Shown in pieces: positions 34,389 through 43,751 of a stretch of DNA of 64,000 nucleotides. This DNA is from Paenibacillus_E sp040812395 (GTDB taxonomy: Bacteria > Bacillota > Bacilli > Paenibacillales > NBRC-103111): assembly GCF_040812395.1 (NCBI RefSeq), contig NZ_JBFNXH010000012.1, positions 1-64,000 on the forward strand. Reading direction: 5' to 3'. The translations under genes and the position numbers were made by a program. Under the pieces are notes generated by a model. The model saw nothing but the letters and a program-made list of their open reading frames with translations, made no database searches and was not told where the DNA came from. Positions within the stretch are counted from its first letter, which is position 1. Every line of letters starts with the position of its first letter.

Positions 34389-34511
34389 TTCATTCCTCCT
34401 AAGGGTCTCGCTTCATGTAAATCGATTGCCATTATTTTGCACACGGTAGAGGTATTGTATACACCACCGATTCGCTCCTCCCACTCATAGCCCAAACTTT
34501 AAAAAATAAAA

Positions 34512-34550
34512 AGAATGATTGAGCATAGACTTCTGCTCAACCATCCTTCG
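34512..34550 (-). terminator. hairpin terminator downstream of the CGTase-like gene
   Basis: TTGAGCA and TGCTCAA arms surround an eight-base loop and are followed on the minus strand by ATTCTTTTTATTTTTT. It lies about 60 bp after the CGTase-like stop and ends the maltodextrin locus transcript. Confidence 0.75.
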
Positions 34551-34609
34551 TTCGAAACAAGGATTAATACCGTTCCCTTATTAGCACCGTTCCTGACCGC
34601 TGCGAAATA

Positions 34610-36913
34610 TTATGGCTGCCAGGTTAGTACAGATGTACTCGCTGTTCCTGTAGCACTTGACGGCGCAGTGAACGAACGATTCGTTCCACCCTCCCAAATT
34701 ACGTTACCAACACTGTCTTTCTTGATAAATTTGTATTGGAAGGTGACCCCCTTTGGCACGCTAACTGGCAGGAACCATTCTGGATAATTCGGATTCATGA
34801 ACGCTTCGCTTGATTTACTTGCATTCCAATTCCCCAGTTCCGGAATGCTGCCGACAACATGAATATTCTGGCCATAACTGGTCGGGGCGTTTACCTTGAG
34901 AATGACTTGTACCTGATCATCAGAGAGAACTTCATATAAGAATCCATTGCTAACTGTCGCGCCTTTGGTTACTGTAATATTCTGGGTCCCACCGCTGACA
35001 GCAGGAACGGTCGCTTCGATCATCGTATCGGAATTATAAGTGACAGCTGTCACTGTAGTTCCGAACTTAACAGTTACATTTCCGCTTAGGCCCGTACCAT
35101 AAATATAGACTTGATTGCCTGGCCGGCCCATCGTGGACACAACGTCGCCGATTCTCGGATTCTGTGTATTTGAAGCAGGATTATAAGACCATACATTTAC
35201 TTGCCCGCCATTCAGTGTAAAGCTTGGTATATTATTTGTGCCCGATACATTTGTAACAGTAGCCGAGCTTCCACCCAAGAGTCCGGTAAGCACATCCGTA
35301 TAAGTTCCTACTGGAAGTGTCGTAGTCAAAGCCGGGACTGTGGAAGGCAGGTCAGGCTGCCTATTGATCGCAACGATAACCTGTTTGTCGAAGAACTGTC
35401 TTTTATACACCAGCACATCGTTGGAGCTATAAAGCACTTCCGTCTCGCCATACGCAATGGCGTCATTCGTCTTTCTCAGCTCAGACAGCTTCTTGATGAG
35501 CTGATAAGCTGTTGTCGTCTGGTCGAAGGTCGAAGACTTTTCCATGAACACTCGGCCTGCGATGTCGCTAGAATCCACCGGATTGACATATTGCTCCGTC
35601 CCATAGTAAATATTCGGCGTTCCTCTGCTTGTCAGTAATGCCGCGATTGCCGCATGGTAGGGTTTATTATTCGGCTGGATGAAGCGGAAACGCGTAACAT
35701 CATGGTTGTCAAGGAAGGTGACAGCTTGGTTTTCATACACATAGTCATTGCTTGTTTTCGTCAGCATAGTCCCGAAATTCGCCATCGTCTCCGAGAAGTT
35801 GCCGAAAGCATTCGTCGCTGCGCGGTAATACTCAAAATCCAAATTGTTGATTCCGGTACGATCAGGAAATGTACGGTATTCATCGTACTTCGGATCAGGT
35901 CTTCCAATAAAGAATTCACCAAAGTGAGATACAGGGCCACCTGCTGCGGAATCCACTGCATCTTTTAACCCTTTTGCAAAAGCCGGCCCCATATGCAGGG
36001 TGGCATCGTGGCGGAACCCGTCAATGCCTTTTGACTTCCAGAATGCCGCCGCTTTTTCCAAATGTTCGACAACCGCAGCATTTTCGTGAGAGAAATCGGC
36101 AAGTGATCCCAAATCCTTATGCCTGAAGCCAAACTTGCTGGTGTCAGTGCCCCGGTCTCCGATGCCATGGAAAAATCCCAGCGTATCGTTGTGCGGGTCT
36201 GCCAGCAGGTTCTCCACTTTACCATCGCCGTTCGCATCAATCGGTTCGCCGGCAGTATTGAATACATACTGTCCGCTTGCATTCTTATCAGGCTCGTAGA
36301 GTTTGCCGTCCTCCGGTATGAAGTTTTTAGTCGGATTTTGCCAGCGGCTCGTGTGGTTGGTAACGAAATCAATAACCAGCTTCATCCCATTCGCATGTAG
36401 AGCATCCCGAAGCCCTTCGAACTGCTGCAAAGTCCCAAAATGCTTGTTAGTCGCAAAATAATTCCGGACATGGTATCCGTGAAAGCTGGTCCACCGATTT
36501 ATAGAGCCATTAGCCTGCTGATCCTCAATGACGGTATCCCGATTCTCATAAGGGGCCGAAATCCACACTGCGGTAACACCCATATCTTTCAGGTATTGAA
36601 TTTTGTTAATAATGCCCTGCCAGTCTCCTCCCTGAAATAATTTCAGGTCGGCGCCATCGCCTCGCCCGTCTCCGTTTGAATCGTTGAACAACGTTGGATC
36701 AAAGCCTGCGGGTTTATTGTTCGTAGTATCCCCGTCAACGAAACGGTCTGTGATGATCTGGTAAACCGTGTCTTTTGGTGTAACTGGACCAAGTGCTCCC
36801 GATGCTGTCAGAGCGTGAGCAGTGGGAGTGATAATAGCAGAACTAAAAGAAAATGTCAGAGTAAGTGATGCGGTTACTGTAACTAAGAACTTTTTACTGA
36901 TGTAACGTTTCAT
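34610..36913 (-). CDS. secreted CGTase/maltogenic amylase-type GH13 enzyme with CBM20
   Basis: The 767-residue enzyme has a signal peptide ending near TAHA, then CGTase-like A/B domains (DTVYQIITDRFVDGDTTNN, LFQGGDWQGIINKI), a C domain, an IPT/TIG D domain (about residues 580-660) and a C-terminal CBM20 (about 668-767). Catalytic residues are visible at Asp303 (GFRHDATLHM), Glu333 (HFGEFF) and Asp405 (FLDNHD). Region II is unusual: CGTases and maltogenic amylases read D-A-V-K-H here, so the substrate-binding Lys is replaced by Leu and a His precedes the nucleophile. I start at the ATG at 36913. The start codon lies inside the LacI-type operator at 36898-36915. Confidence 0.88.
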   Translation of the reverse strand: MKRYISKKFLVTVTASLTLTFSFSSAIITPTAHALTASGALGPVTPKDTVYQIITDRFVDGDTTNNKPAGFDPTLFNDSNGDGRGDGADLKLFQGGDWQGIINKIQYLKDMGVTAVWISAPYENRDTVIEDQQANGSINRWTSFHGYHVRNYFATNKHFGTLQQFEGLRDALHANGMKLVIDFVTNHTSRWQNPTKNFIPEDGKLYEPDKNASGQYVFNTAGEPIDANGDGKVENLLADPHNDTLGFFHGIGDRGTDTSKFGFRHKDLGSLADFSHENAAVVEHLEKAAAFWKSKGIDGFRHDATLHMGPAFAKGLKDAVDSAAGGPVSHFGEFFIGRPDPKYDEYRTFPDRTGINNLDFEYYRAATNAFGNFSETMANFGTMLTKTSNDYVYENQAVTFLDNHDVTRFRFIQPNNKPYHAAIAALLTSRGTPNIYYGTEQYVNPVDSSDIAGRVFMEKSSTFDQTTTAYQLIKKLSELRKTNDAIAYGETEVLYSSNDVLVYKRQFFDKQVIVAINRQPDLPSTVPALTTTLPVGTYTDVLTGLLGGSSATVTNVSGTNNIPSFTLNGGQVNVWSYNPASNTQNPRIGDVVSTMGRPGNQVYIYGTGLSGNVTVKFGTTVTAVTYNSDTMIEATVPAVSGGTQNITVTKGATVSNGFLYEVLSDDQVQVILKVNAPTSYGQNIHVVGSIPELGNWNASKSSEAFMNPNYPEWFLPVSVPKGVTFQYKFIKKDSVGNVIWEGGTNRSFTAPSSATGTASTSVLTWQP

Positions 36914-36915
36914 CA
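36898..36915. promoter_or_regulatory. LacI-type operator over the CGTase-like start codon
   Basis: TGATGTAACGTTTCATCA is a near-perfect palindrome centred on AACGTT. It is identical to the site 15 bases upstream of the LacI regulator gene start (43403-43420). Lying across the start codon, it would block elongation or give a roadblock when bound. Confidence 0.75.
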
Positions 36916-36973
36916 ATGAACATCCCTTCTTGTTTCAACAATTTTTGGGTACCCTACTTCCATTCCTTACGAT

Positions 36974-38740
36974 TCATTCCGACCTCATTGGCACGACGAC
37001 ACTTTCTCCTGGCGGTAGGCACAGTTTGATTAAACAGTGCTCAGCACTCACCCCCCTTCCGGTCAGCCAGTCTTGATAGGTCCCCGGAGCGAATGTCATA
37101 CCTGAACGAGAAAGTGAAAATTCCTCAACCGTTATACTGTCGGACAGATTCATGACAACTAGAACCGCCGTATCATCCATATGCCTTATGTAGAAGAGCA
37201 GATCCTCCGATTGTGTTTCTACAAAACGTATAACAGCATTGTGCAGCGCCTTTTCATGCTTTCGTATAGCGGCCAGCTTCTGAACATGTTGAAGGATGTC
37301 GGCATCCCAGACGTCCATGTCCCAGACCATGGTTCTGCGGCACTCCGGGTCCCCTCCCCCTGCCATTCCAATTTCATCGCCGTAGTAGATACTCGGAACC
37401 CCCGGAAATGTATATTGAAACACGAGCAGCCTCTTTAAGACATCCTTACAGCCATTGCATTCCGTAATCAGCCTGGCTGTATCGTGGCTCCCAAGCATGT
37501 TGAACAGATTCGCATTAATCGGGTCCGGATACTGCATCAACAGCCGGATCAGCGCCTTGGTGAATGATGATTTGTCGATTTGGCGGTTGACGAAAAAATC
37601 CAGCGCCAGCGTACGCAACGGATAGTTCATAACCGAATCGAATTGATCTCCTCCGAGCCAGGGAAGCGCATCATGCCATACCTCGCCAATCATCCAAATG
37701 TCTGGACGGACAGCCTTTAATCGCCTTCTAAAAGCTCGCCAGAATTCGTGGTCCACTTCGTTCGCTACATCCAGTCTCCAGCCGTCAATTCCCGCTTCCT
37801 TCGTCCAATAAAGAGCAGCTTCGATCAAATAATTAGCTGCCATAGGATGACCCGTGTTCAGCTTCGGCATATTCGGTTCGAAGCCGAAGGCGCGATAGGA
37901 CAGCGGATTCCCGACTTCAGACTGCGGATCAATAAAATGAAACCAGCCATAATACGGAGAAGCAGCGCCTTTTTCCTTCGCCTCCACAAATGGAGCAAAG
38001 CCGTTTCCACTATGATTGAACACCGCATCCAGCACAACTCGAATGCCTCTACTGTGACATCGATCCACCAAAGCCTTAAGCGTATCTGCCGTCCCGAAGG
38101 CCGGATCTATCCGATAATAGTTGCTGGTATCATACTTATGGGAGCTGGGAGATTCGAATATTGGGGTCAGATACAAGACATTGGCGCCAACTGCTTGGAT
38201 ATGATCCAGTTTATCGATAATCCCTTGAAGGTCCCCGCCAAATGTATTCCGATGAGTAGGCTCCGAATGCCATGCAGCCGTATTAGGAGGATCATTACCG
38301 GGATCCCCATTATGATACCGATCGGGAAATACTTGATAGATCACGGCTTCGCACGCCCATGCCGGAGGGACAATGCGTTCCTTGGCATGCAGGAATGGAA
38401 ATTCGAAATAATGCAGCGGATGCGCCTCCTCCGAATGAACTGCGGAGAATCCCATCTCCGTATACCACAGCCCCTCATTCCCTGATTCAAGGTAAAAGGC
38501 ATAACAGAGCCGAAGGTCTTCCGGCGCAACATCCGCCTGCCAGTAATCGTGCTGCCCGTCAGAAGCGATAACGCGCATATGGATTTTTCGGCGACTGCCC
38601 CAGTTAAATTTATCACCATACAGCAAGGTGCAACCCGTTAGATCGCTACATGCCGCTTTCAGGCGAATCCGAACTGTATGGTCATCAATTGCATACCGGA
38701 ATGGCAGAGCTGACCGATGCGTAATAGCTGCTTGCTGCAT
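36974..38740 (-). CDS. GH13_20 cyclomaltodextrinase/neopullulanase, cytoplasmic
   Basis: The 588-residue enzyme has no signal peptide. An N-terminal CBM34-like domain (to about residue 120) precedes the GH13 barrel, with region V MPKLN (291-295), nucleophile Asp324 (GWRLDVANE), acid/base Glu353 (IGEVWHD) and Asp420 (LGSHDTAR). These features define subfamily 20, which opens cyclodextrins and splits maltodextrins inside the cell. It is placed between the importer and the extracellular CGTase-like enzyme, so the pair would convert starch to cyclic or linear dextrins outside and degrade them inside. Confidence 0.92.
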   Translation of the reverse strand: MQQAAITHRSALPFRYAIDDHTVRIRLKAACSDLTGCTLLYGDKFNWGSRRKIHMRVIASDGQHDYWQADVAPEDLRLCYAFYLESGNEGLWYTEMGFSAVHSEEAHPLHYFEFPFLHAKERIVPPAWACEAVIYQVFPDRYHNGDPGNDPPNTAAWHSEPTHRNTFGGDLQGIIDKLDHIQAVGANVLYLTPIFESPSSHKYDTSNYYRIDPAFGTADTLKALVDRCHSRGIRVVLDAVFNHSGNGFAPFVEAKEKGAASPYYGWFHFIDPQSEVGNPLSYRAFGFEPNMPKLNTGHPMAANYLIEAALYWTKEAGIDGWRLDVANEVDHEFWRAFRRRLKAVRPDIWMIGEVWHDALPWLGGDQFDSVMNYPLRTLALDFFVNRQIDKSSFTKALIRLLMQYPDPINANLFNMLGSHDTARLITECNGCKDVLKRLLVFQYTFPGVPSIYYGDEIGMAGGGDPECRRTMVWDMDVWDADILQHVQKLAAIRKHEKALHNAVIRFVETQSEDLLFYIRHMDDTAVLVVMNLSDSITVEEFSLSRSGMTFAPGTYQDWLTGRGVSAEHCLIKLCLPPGESVVVPMRSE

Positions 38741-38769
38741 ACACCCTCATCCCTTCTAATTGTTAAAAA

Positions 38770-39609
38770 TCAACCCTTGGAAGCGCCTGCCGTCAAACCG
38801 TCAATCACGTACCGCTGCAGGAAGAAGAACAGCAGTGTGATCGGAATGGCCACAAGCACCGAACCCGCTGCGAAAGTCGTAAACAGCATCTGTGACTTGT
38901 CCATGACCATCTCAAATAATCCGATTGCAAGTGTCTTCTTCTCGCTTGAACGGAGCAGCAGCCGAGGGAGTATGAAATCCATCCATGGCGCTATAAAGCT
39001 CGTAAGGGATACGAATGTAAGTATAGGTACACAGAGCGGTGCGATGATGCGAACAAATACCGTTGTATGATTTGCGCCGTCGATCCTCGCGGTTTCTTCC
39101 AGACTCTTGGGAATTCCATCCATATACCCTTTAACAAGCCAGATCCCGACGGGCGTACCGCCAGCAACGTAGACAAGTACCAACCCGAGATGCGTATCCA
39201 GCATACCTGCCTGTAGCAGAAGAATGTATACGGAAATCATCGCCATGAAGGAGGGGAACATTTGCAGCACCAAAAGAGTAGTCAGCACACCGTCCCTGCC
39301 GGCAAAACGAAAGCGGGATACCGCATAAGCCGCTGCTGTGACCACAATTAGGGAAGCAGCCATGTTCATGCAAGCGATTTTGAAGGTATTCCAGAACCAG
39401 AGGCCATAATTCGTATTTTCAAACAGATACTGATAGTGCTTGAATGTCAGTTGTTTCGGAATTAGACTGGAGCTGTACAAGGCATCTCCCGTATTGAACG
39501 AGGCCATGACAATCCACAGGACGGGAAACAAACAAATGACGGACAGCACAAGCAAAAATAGGTAGATGAGTGCGGTAATCGCTTTACTTTCCTGCCGCAT
39601 CGATTTCAT
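38770..39609 (-). CDS. mdxG: maltodextrin ABC transporter permease (MdxG/MalG-like)
   Basis: The 279-residue permease has six predicted helices and the MalG EAA loop GIPKSLEETARIDGANHTTVFVRIIAPL split around residues 180-207. The ATG overlaps the MalF-like stop (ATGA). It forms the importer with the proteins at 39606 and 40984. No MsmX-type ATPase gene is in the window, so the ATPase must be encoded elsewhere, as in B. subtilis. Confidence 0.93.
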   Translation of the reverse strand: MKSMRQESKAITALIYLFLLVLSVICLFPVLWIVMASFNTGDALYSSSLIPKQLTFKHYQYLFENTNYGLWFWNTFKIACMNMAASLIVVTAAAYAVSRFRFAGRDGVLTTLLVLQMFPSFMAMISVYILLLQAGMLDTHLGLVLVYVAGGTPVGIWLVKGYMDGIPKSLEETARIDGANHTTVFVRIIAPLCVPILTFVSLTSFIAPWMDFILPRLLLRSSEKKTLAIGLFEMVMDKSQMLFTTFAAGSVLVAIPITLLFFFLQRYVIDGLTAGASKG

Positions 39610-40901
39610 TGGACGAGATCCCTCTCTTTTTGCGCTTTCGTAAACCTGAATTGGATGACAGAGAATGTTGCGATCACAATAAATACCAGAATAGATACAG
39701 CAGAAGCCAAATTGAACTGATTTTGCTCAAGCGTCAGCTTAAAGATCCATGAAAGCAGAATATCCGTTTCACCGGCAAATTTCAGCACATTATTAACCGG
39801 ATTGCCTTCCGTCAGCAAATAAATCAGATTAAAGTTGGTGAAATTGAACGCAAAATTCATAATCAGCAGCGGTGCCGTACTATAAAGCACCATAGGCAGG
39901 GTAATGCTGAAAAATTGCAAAGCGCGGCTTGCGCCGTCCACTTCGGCAGCTTCGTACAGATCCTTGGAAATTCCGCTCATAACCCCCGTCATCATAAACA
40001 TGAAATAAGGGAACGCGAGCCACAAGTTGACCAACAGTACCGTGACCTTTGCTAGATTGGGATCGGACAGCCATTCCATGGCCGGGAGTCCGACTGCCTT
40101 AAGGTATTGGTTCAGCGGGCCGAAGGAGCCATTGAAGAAATTGCGCATAATCAGAATCGAGACAAAGCCGGGCACCGCATAGGGCACAATGAAGATCGTC
40201 CTCCACAGCTTCTTGTAGCGAACCGTTGGGTACTGCACCAAGACAGCAACGAATAAGCCAAAGAAAAAGGTGCTCACCGTGGCTAGAACGGCCCACACCA
40301 CCGTCCACAAGCCTACTTTCACAAATGTGCCGCTCCAATTGCCGAGCGTAAGTAAATCCTTGAACGTTTGCAGACCTACCCAATCGACTAAATGCCGCGG
40401 AGGCAGATGATTCGGGCCTGAATAGTTTGTAAATGCGATCAGAACACCGAAAACAATCGGCAGGATGGTAAACAGCAAAGTAAGCAAAAACGCCGGCGAC
40501 ATCAGAATGAAGGGATAGCCTTCCTCACCTAGTCTCTTCAAGCTCTCTGCGAATCGCGGAGCACGGGCTCCGCTCTCCCTCAATTTACCAATCCGATAGG
40601 CATCTCGGACATTCCAACCATACAGCGCTGCGAAGAGCAGGAATGCGAATACAGTCAAAAGCCCTTGAACCATCATAAAAATGGAATGGTCTCCCGGCAC
40701 GAAATTACCATCAACCAGGCGCGAAGGCTGCTCTCCGAGATATATCAACATGAGCAGACCTTTCTTCCACTCCGGGAGAGCTGCCAGCCCTCCCCCTTCC
40801 GCCAGCAGCAAGAGTAGCCCTTTCATCCACTGTTTGTTGTAAAGCTGTCCAATGCCCATGCTGAGCAGTGACAAGGTTGCCGCCTTAGAACGAGTACGCA
40901 A
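39606..40901 (-). CDS. mdxF: maltodextrin ABC transporter permease (MdxF/MalF-like)
   Basis: The 431-residue permease has the long N-terminal extension of MdxF, with two helices before the conserved core (SPAFLLTLLFTILPIVFGVLIAF), and the EAA loop ISKDLYEAAEVDGASRALQFFSITLP. It starts with TTG, nine bases after GGAGGG. Confidence 0.93.
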   Translation of the reverse strand: MRTRSKAATLSLLSMGIGQLYNKQWMKGLLLLLAEGGGLAALPEWKKGLLMLIYLGEQPSRLVDGNFVPGDHSIFMMVQGLLTVFAFLLFAALYGWNVRDAYRIGKLRESGARAPRFAESLKRLGEEGYPFILMSPAFLLTLLFTILPIVFGVLIAFTNYSGPNHLPPRHLVDWVGLQTFKDLLTLGNWSGTFVKVGLWTVVWAVLATVSTFFFGLFVAVLVQYPTVRYKKLWRTIFIVPYAVPGFVSILIMRNFFNGSFGPLNQYLKAVGLPAMEWLSDPNLAKVTVLLVNLWLAFPYFMFMMTGVMSGISKDLYEAAEVDGASRALQFFSITLPMVLYSTAPLLIMNFAFNFTNFNLIYLLTEGNPVNNVLKFAGETDILLSWIFKLTLEQNQFNLASAVSILVFIVIATFSVIQFRFTKAQKERDLVQ

Positions 40902-40964
40902 TGATGAATCCCTCCGATCTGGGAATTACACGACAAATCAGCCGACATAATCCCATTAATTGAC

Positions 40965-40976
40965 GCAAACGATTGC
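40965..40976. promoter_or_regulatory. candidate second LacI-family (MalR-like) operator
   Basis: GCAAACGATTGC, a palindrome of the GCAANCGNTTGC type, lies in the 82-bp gap between the binding-protein and MdxF genes. It differs from the AACGTT-type sites near the regulator. It could be a site for a different regulator or an internal control point that lowers permease synthesis relative to the receptor. Confidence 0.35.
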
Positions 40977-40983
40977 ACAAAAG

Positions 40984-42285
40984 CTATTTATTAACTAAAA
41001 TGGATTCGCGAATTTGCTTTACTGCCTCGTCGAGCAACAGTTTGCTATCTCCGCCTTTATTCCAGGCTTGCGTCACAGCAGTCCCCATTGGTCCCCATAC
41101 ATTAACCATTTGCGGTACGGACGGCATAGCTACAGCCGAGGCTGCCTGCTGCAAGAATGGAGCTGCGTAAGGAGCTTGGGTAATGGCAGGATCGTTCATT
41201 AGATCGTTTCTCGGAGGCAGCTGTCCTGAAATCTCGAAACGCTTGGCCAACATCTCTTTCGAGGAAGCGAAATATGCGAGCAGCTTCGCCGCCTGAGGAT
41301 ACTTCGTATAAGAATTGACATATAATGCCCGAACGCCGAGAAAGCTCTTCGGTGTCTGACCGTTCGGCAGCTTAGGCAGCGGAACGATACCGAAGTCGAC
41401 AGCTCCTTTGAGCGATGCTGCACCCGCCTGACCGTTGATATTGAAAGCGAGCTTCCCTTCCTTAAATAGTCCTTCTTTAATATCGTAAGAGACATCCTCT
41501 TTCTTGAATGGAACTACGGTCTTAATTTTCCTTATATAATCAAGCGCTTGCACAGAAGCTTCGTTATTAAGGCCAATGTCCTGCACATCGCTGCCGTTCT
41601 TGCCGAATACATACCCTCCAAAGCCTTGGATGAAGGCGCTGTCATAATACAGATTACCCATCTCCCACATTAGTCCATAGGTTTTCTGCGCTGGGTTATT
41701 GATTTTGCCAGCTATTTCAATCAGCTCATCAAAGGTCTTCGGCGGCTCAGGCACGAGCTTTTTATTGTAGTAAAGCGCATATGTCTCAACACCGGTAGGG
41801 AAACCGTACAAGGTATTTCCGAGTGTAACCCCTTTCAATGCACTGTCCATAAAATCATTCTTCAACAGATCCTTAAACTCATCATTTGGCAGGATCAAGC
41901 CTGCGGATGCCATATTGCCCAAATGGTCATGCGGCGCGACAAATACGTCTGCGGCTAGTCCGGCCGGGCCATCCGTCTGGAGCTTCTTCGGAGCGTCCCC
42001 GTTCTCGACAACCTCAATTTTGACGGGAATATTATATTTCTTGGTAAATTCCGCCGTCACATACTTGATCCATTGTCCGTTGACACCCGCTCCCTCCCAA
42101 ACCTTCAACTCAGCGCCCTGCTCCGGTTTCAGACCGGCCGGGTATGCTGCAGCGGTTCCTTTGGTGGCCTCGCTGCCTGATTTAGGACTAGGCTCCATGG
42201 TAATCCCGGGATTGGCAGTCTGTGAACAACCCGAAACGGCGAAAGCTAATAATACTGTAAACGTAACCATTTTTTTGCGACCCAT
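40984..42285 (-). CDS. mdxE: maltodextrin-binding lipoprotein (MdxE-like)
   Basis: Lipobox AVSGC follows a short signal. The 433-residue family 1 solute-binding fold has LKVWEGAGVNGQWIKYVTAEFTKKY, DVFVAPHDHLGNMASAGLI, YGFPTGVETYALYYNKKLV and PLPKLPNGQTPKSFLGVRALYVNS, close to maltose/maltodextrin receptors. It is the receptor for MdxFG. Confidence 0.92.
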   Translation of the reverse strand: MGRKKMVTFTVLLAFAVSGCSQTANPGITMEPSPKSGSEATKGTAAAYPAGLKPEQGAELKVWEGAGVNGQWIKYVTAEFTKKYNIPVKIEVVENGDAPKKLQTDGPAGLAADVFVAPHDHLGNMASAGLILPNDEFKDLLKNDFMDSALKGVTLGNTLYGFPTGVETYALYYNKKLVPEPPKTFDELIEIAGKINNPAQKTYGLMWEMGNLYYDSAFIQGFGGYVFGKNGSDVQDIGLNNEASVQALDYIRKIKTVVPFKKEDVSYDIKEGLFKEGKLAFNINGQAGAASLKGAVDFGIVPLPKLPNGQTPKSFLGVRALYVNSYTKYPQAAKLLAYFASSKEMLAKRFEISGQLPPRNDLMNDPAITQAPYAAPFLQQAASAVAMPSVPQMVNVWGPMGTAVTQAWNKGGDSKLLLDEAVKQIRESILVNK

Positions 42286-42371
42286 ACTCTATTCATCCTT
42301 TCGTCTTTAGCTTGAAGCGCATATATTACCCTCATGGGTTGCTTCCTGACCATTCATGTGGACCGTAGCGA

Positions 42372-43388
42372 TTATAACGCTTTGGTGCTGTTCCTTACAC
42401 TAAGACTTACCGGGAGTACAATCTTGCAATTCTCTATAGGTTCTCCCTGGATTTGACTTAGCAGCATGTTCACAGCAGCTTGGCCCTTCTCAACCAAATC
42501 CTGCTTCACCGTAGTAATTGAGACCGGTATATACGGACTCAAGAAAATATCATCGAATCCTACAACCGATATCTGATCGGGTACACTAATCCCCAGGTCA
42601 TACATCGCTTTGATGAATCCGATCGCGCCTACATCCGAGAAAGCGAATACCGCACTGAATCGATCTTCCGGCGGCAGCGTACCTGCCCTGAGCCCGGCAT
42701 GATAGCCTCCTTCAAGTGATACAGGCTCTTCAAGAACCAAACTCGGATCGTAGTTTATTCCAGCTTCCTCCAAAGCACGCCGGTATCCGAGCCAGCGCTC
42801 ATAACTCACCCCTGTGCTCTGCAGGACGCCTGATAAAATAGCTATTCTTCGGTGTCCTTGACCCAGGAGATGCTTTGTGCCAAGCTGTCCTCCCGCCTGA
42901 TCGTCAACGTTCACCTGTGCAAGCTTCGGGTCAGATAAGTAGCTGTCCATGAAGACACAAGGCACATTCAGCTGTAATAACCGCTCAAGCACTGGAGAAT
43001 CATCGAAGGTTCCTATCACAATTAGACCGTCCATATGACGCTCATGAACAAATGAAAACGATTCGTTATCGTTTGCCCCGAACAAAATAATATGGAATTG
43101 ATGATTGCGCGTCCCTTCTTCGATGGCTGAGAGCAGCTGCCAATAGAAGGGGTTATCCTTCAATCTTCCCTTCTCTAGAAAAGGAACGATAACGCCGATG
43201 AGATGGGATTTCTTGTCCCTAAGATTACGCGCTGAAGCACTGGCGAAAAATTGAAGCTCCTCCATCACCTGCTCCACCTTGCGTATGGTGTCCGGTGAGG
43301 TCCGTCCCGTTTTGTTCAGCACATTAGAGACCGTCGTTACCGATACATTCGCCATCCTTGCCACGTCTCTTATTGTAATTCTGCTCAT
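42372..43388 (-). CDS. LacI-family regulator of the maltodextrin locus (MalR-like)
   Basis: The 338-residue regulator has helix-turn-helix ITIRDVARMANVSVTTVSNVLNKTGR (residues about 3-28) and a periplasmic-binding-protein-like effector domain (LIGVIVPFLEKGRLKDNPFYWQLL). I start at the ATG at 43388, after GAAGGAGAAATC. The open frame further upstream only reads through its own operator. Two copies of the AACGTT palindrome lie upstream and one covers the CGTase-like start, so it probably represses itself, the importer and the hydrolases until maltose or a dextrin binds. Confidence 0.92.
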   Translation of the reverse strand: MSRITIRDVARMANVSVTTVSNVLNKTGRTSPDTIRKVEQVMEELQFFASASARNLRDKKSHLIGVIVPFLEKGRLKDNPFYWQLLSAIEEGTRNHQFHIILFGANDNESFSFVHERHMDGLIVIGTFDDSPVLERLLQLNVPCVFMDSYLSDPKLAQVNVDDQAGGQLGTKHLLGQGHRRIAILSGVLQSTGVSYERWLGYRRALEEAGINYDPSLVLEEPVSLEGGYHAGLRAGTLPPEDRFSAVFAFSDVGAIGFIKAMYDLGISVPDQISVVGFDDIFLSPYIPVSITTVKQDLVEKGQAAVNMLLSQIQGEPIENCKIVLPVSLSVRNSTKAL

Positions 43389-43402
43389 GATTTCTCCTTC
43401 GT

Positions 43403-43420
43403 TGATGTAACGTTTCATCA
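43403..43420. promoter_or_regulatory. LacI-type operator 1 upstream of the regulator
   Basis: TGATGTAACGTTTCATCA lies 15 bases upstream of the regulator start, partly overlapping its leader. It is identical to the site at 36898-36915. Confidence 0.75.
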
Positions 43421-43479
43421 ATAATCATATAAAACTGTTATTTTCTTAAAATTCACATTTTCTAATTCATCAAATTAAT

Positions 43480-43497
43480 TGGTGTAACGTTTCATCT
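43480..43497. promoter_or_regulatory. LacI-type operator 2 upstream of the regulator
   Basis: TGGTGTAACGTTTCATCT matches operator 1 at 16 of 18 positions. It lies 77 bp away, about seven helical turns, which would allow looping between two dimers. The AT-rich stretch between the two operators probably holds the promoter. From 43498 to 43726 I see nothing further. Confidence 0.65.
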
Positions 43498-43751
43498 ATT
43501 GGTTTAATCATAGAATCAACTCACCCTATTGTCAATGTTTTTTTCAGAATATTAATTGTTTTTGAATAGAGCTTCGAGGTGAGGGCTGTTTGAGGCTTAC
43601 ATGCATAACGTTTCTTCGAAGCCCATGAATGAAATGCTATGTTAGTTTCGGTTGCCGTGTTCCACCGTGATGACCACATTTCCTTTTTTATGTCCCTTGT
43701 CGATACCTGTGTGCTTCGGCAATTTTAAATCCGGACCGCCTATTCTCCGTG

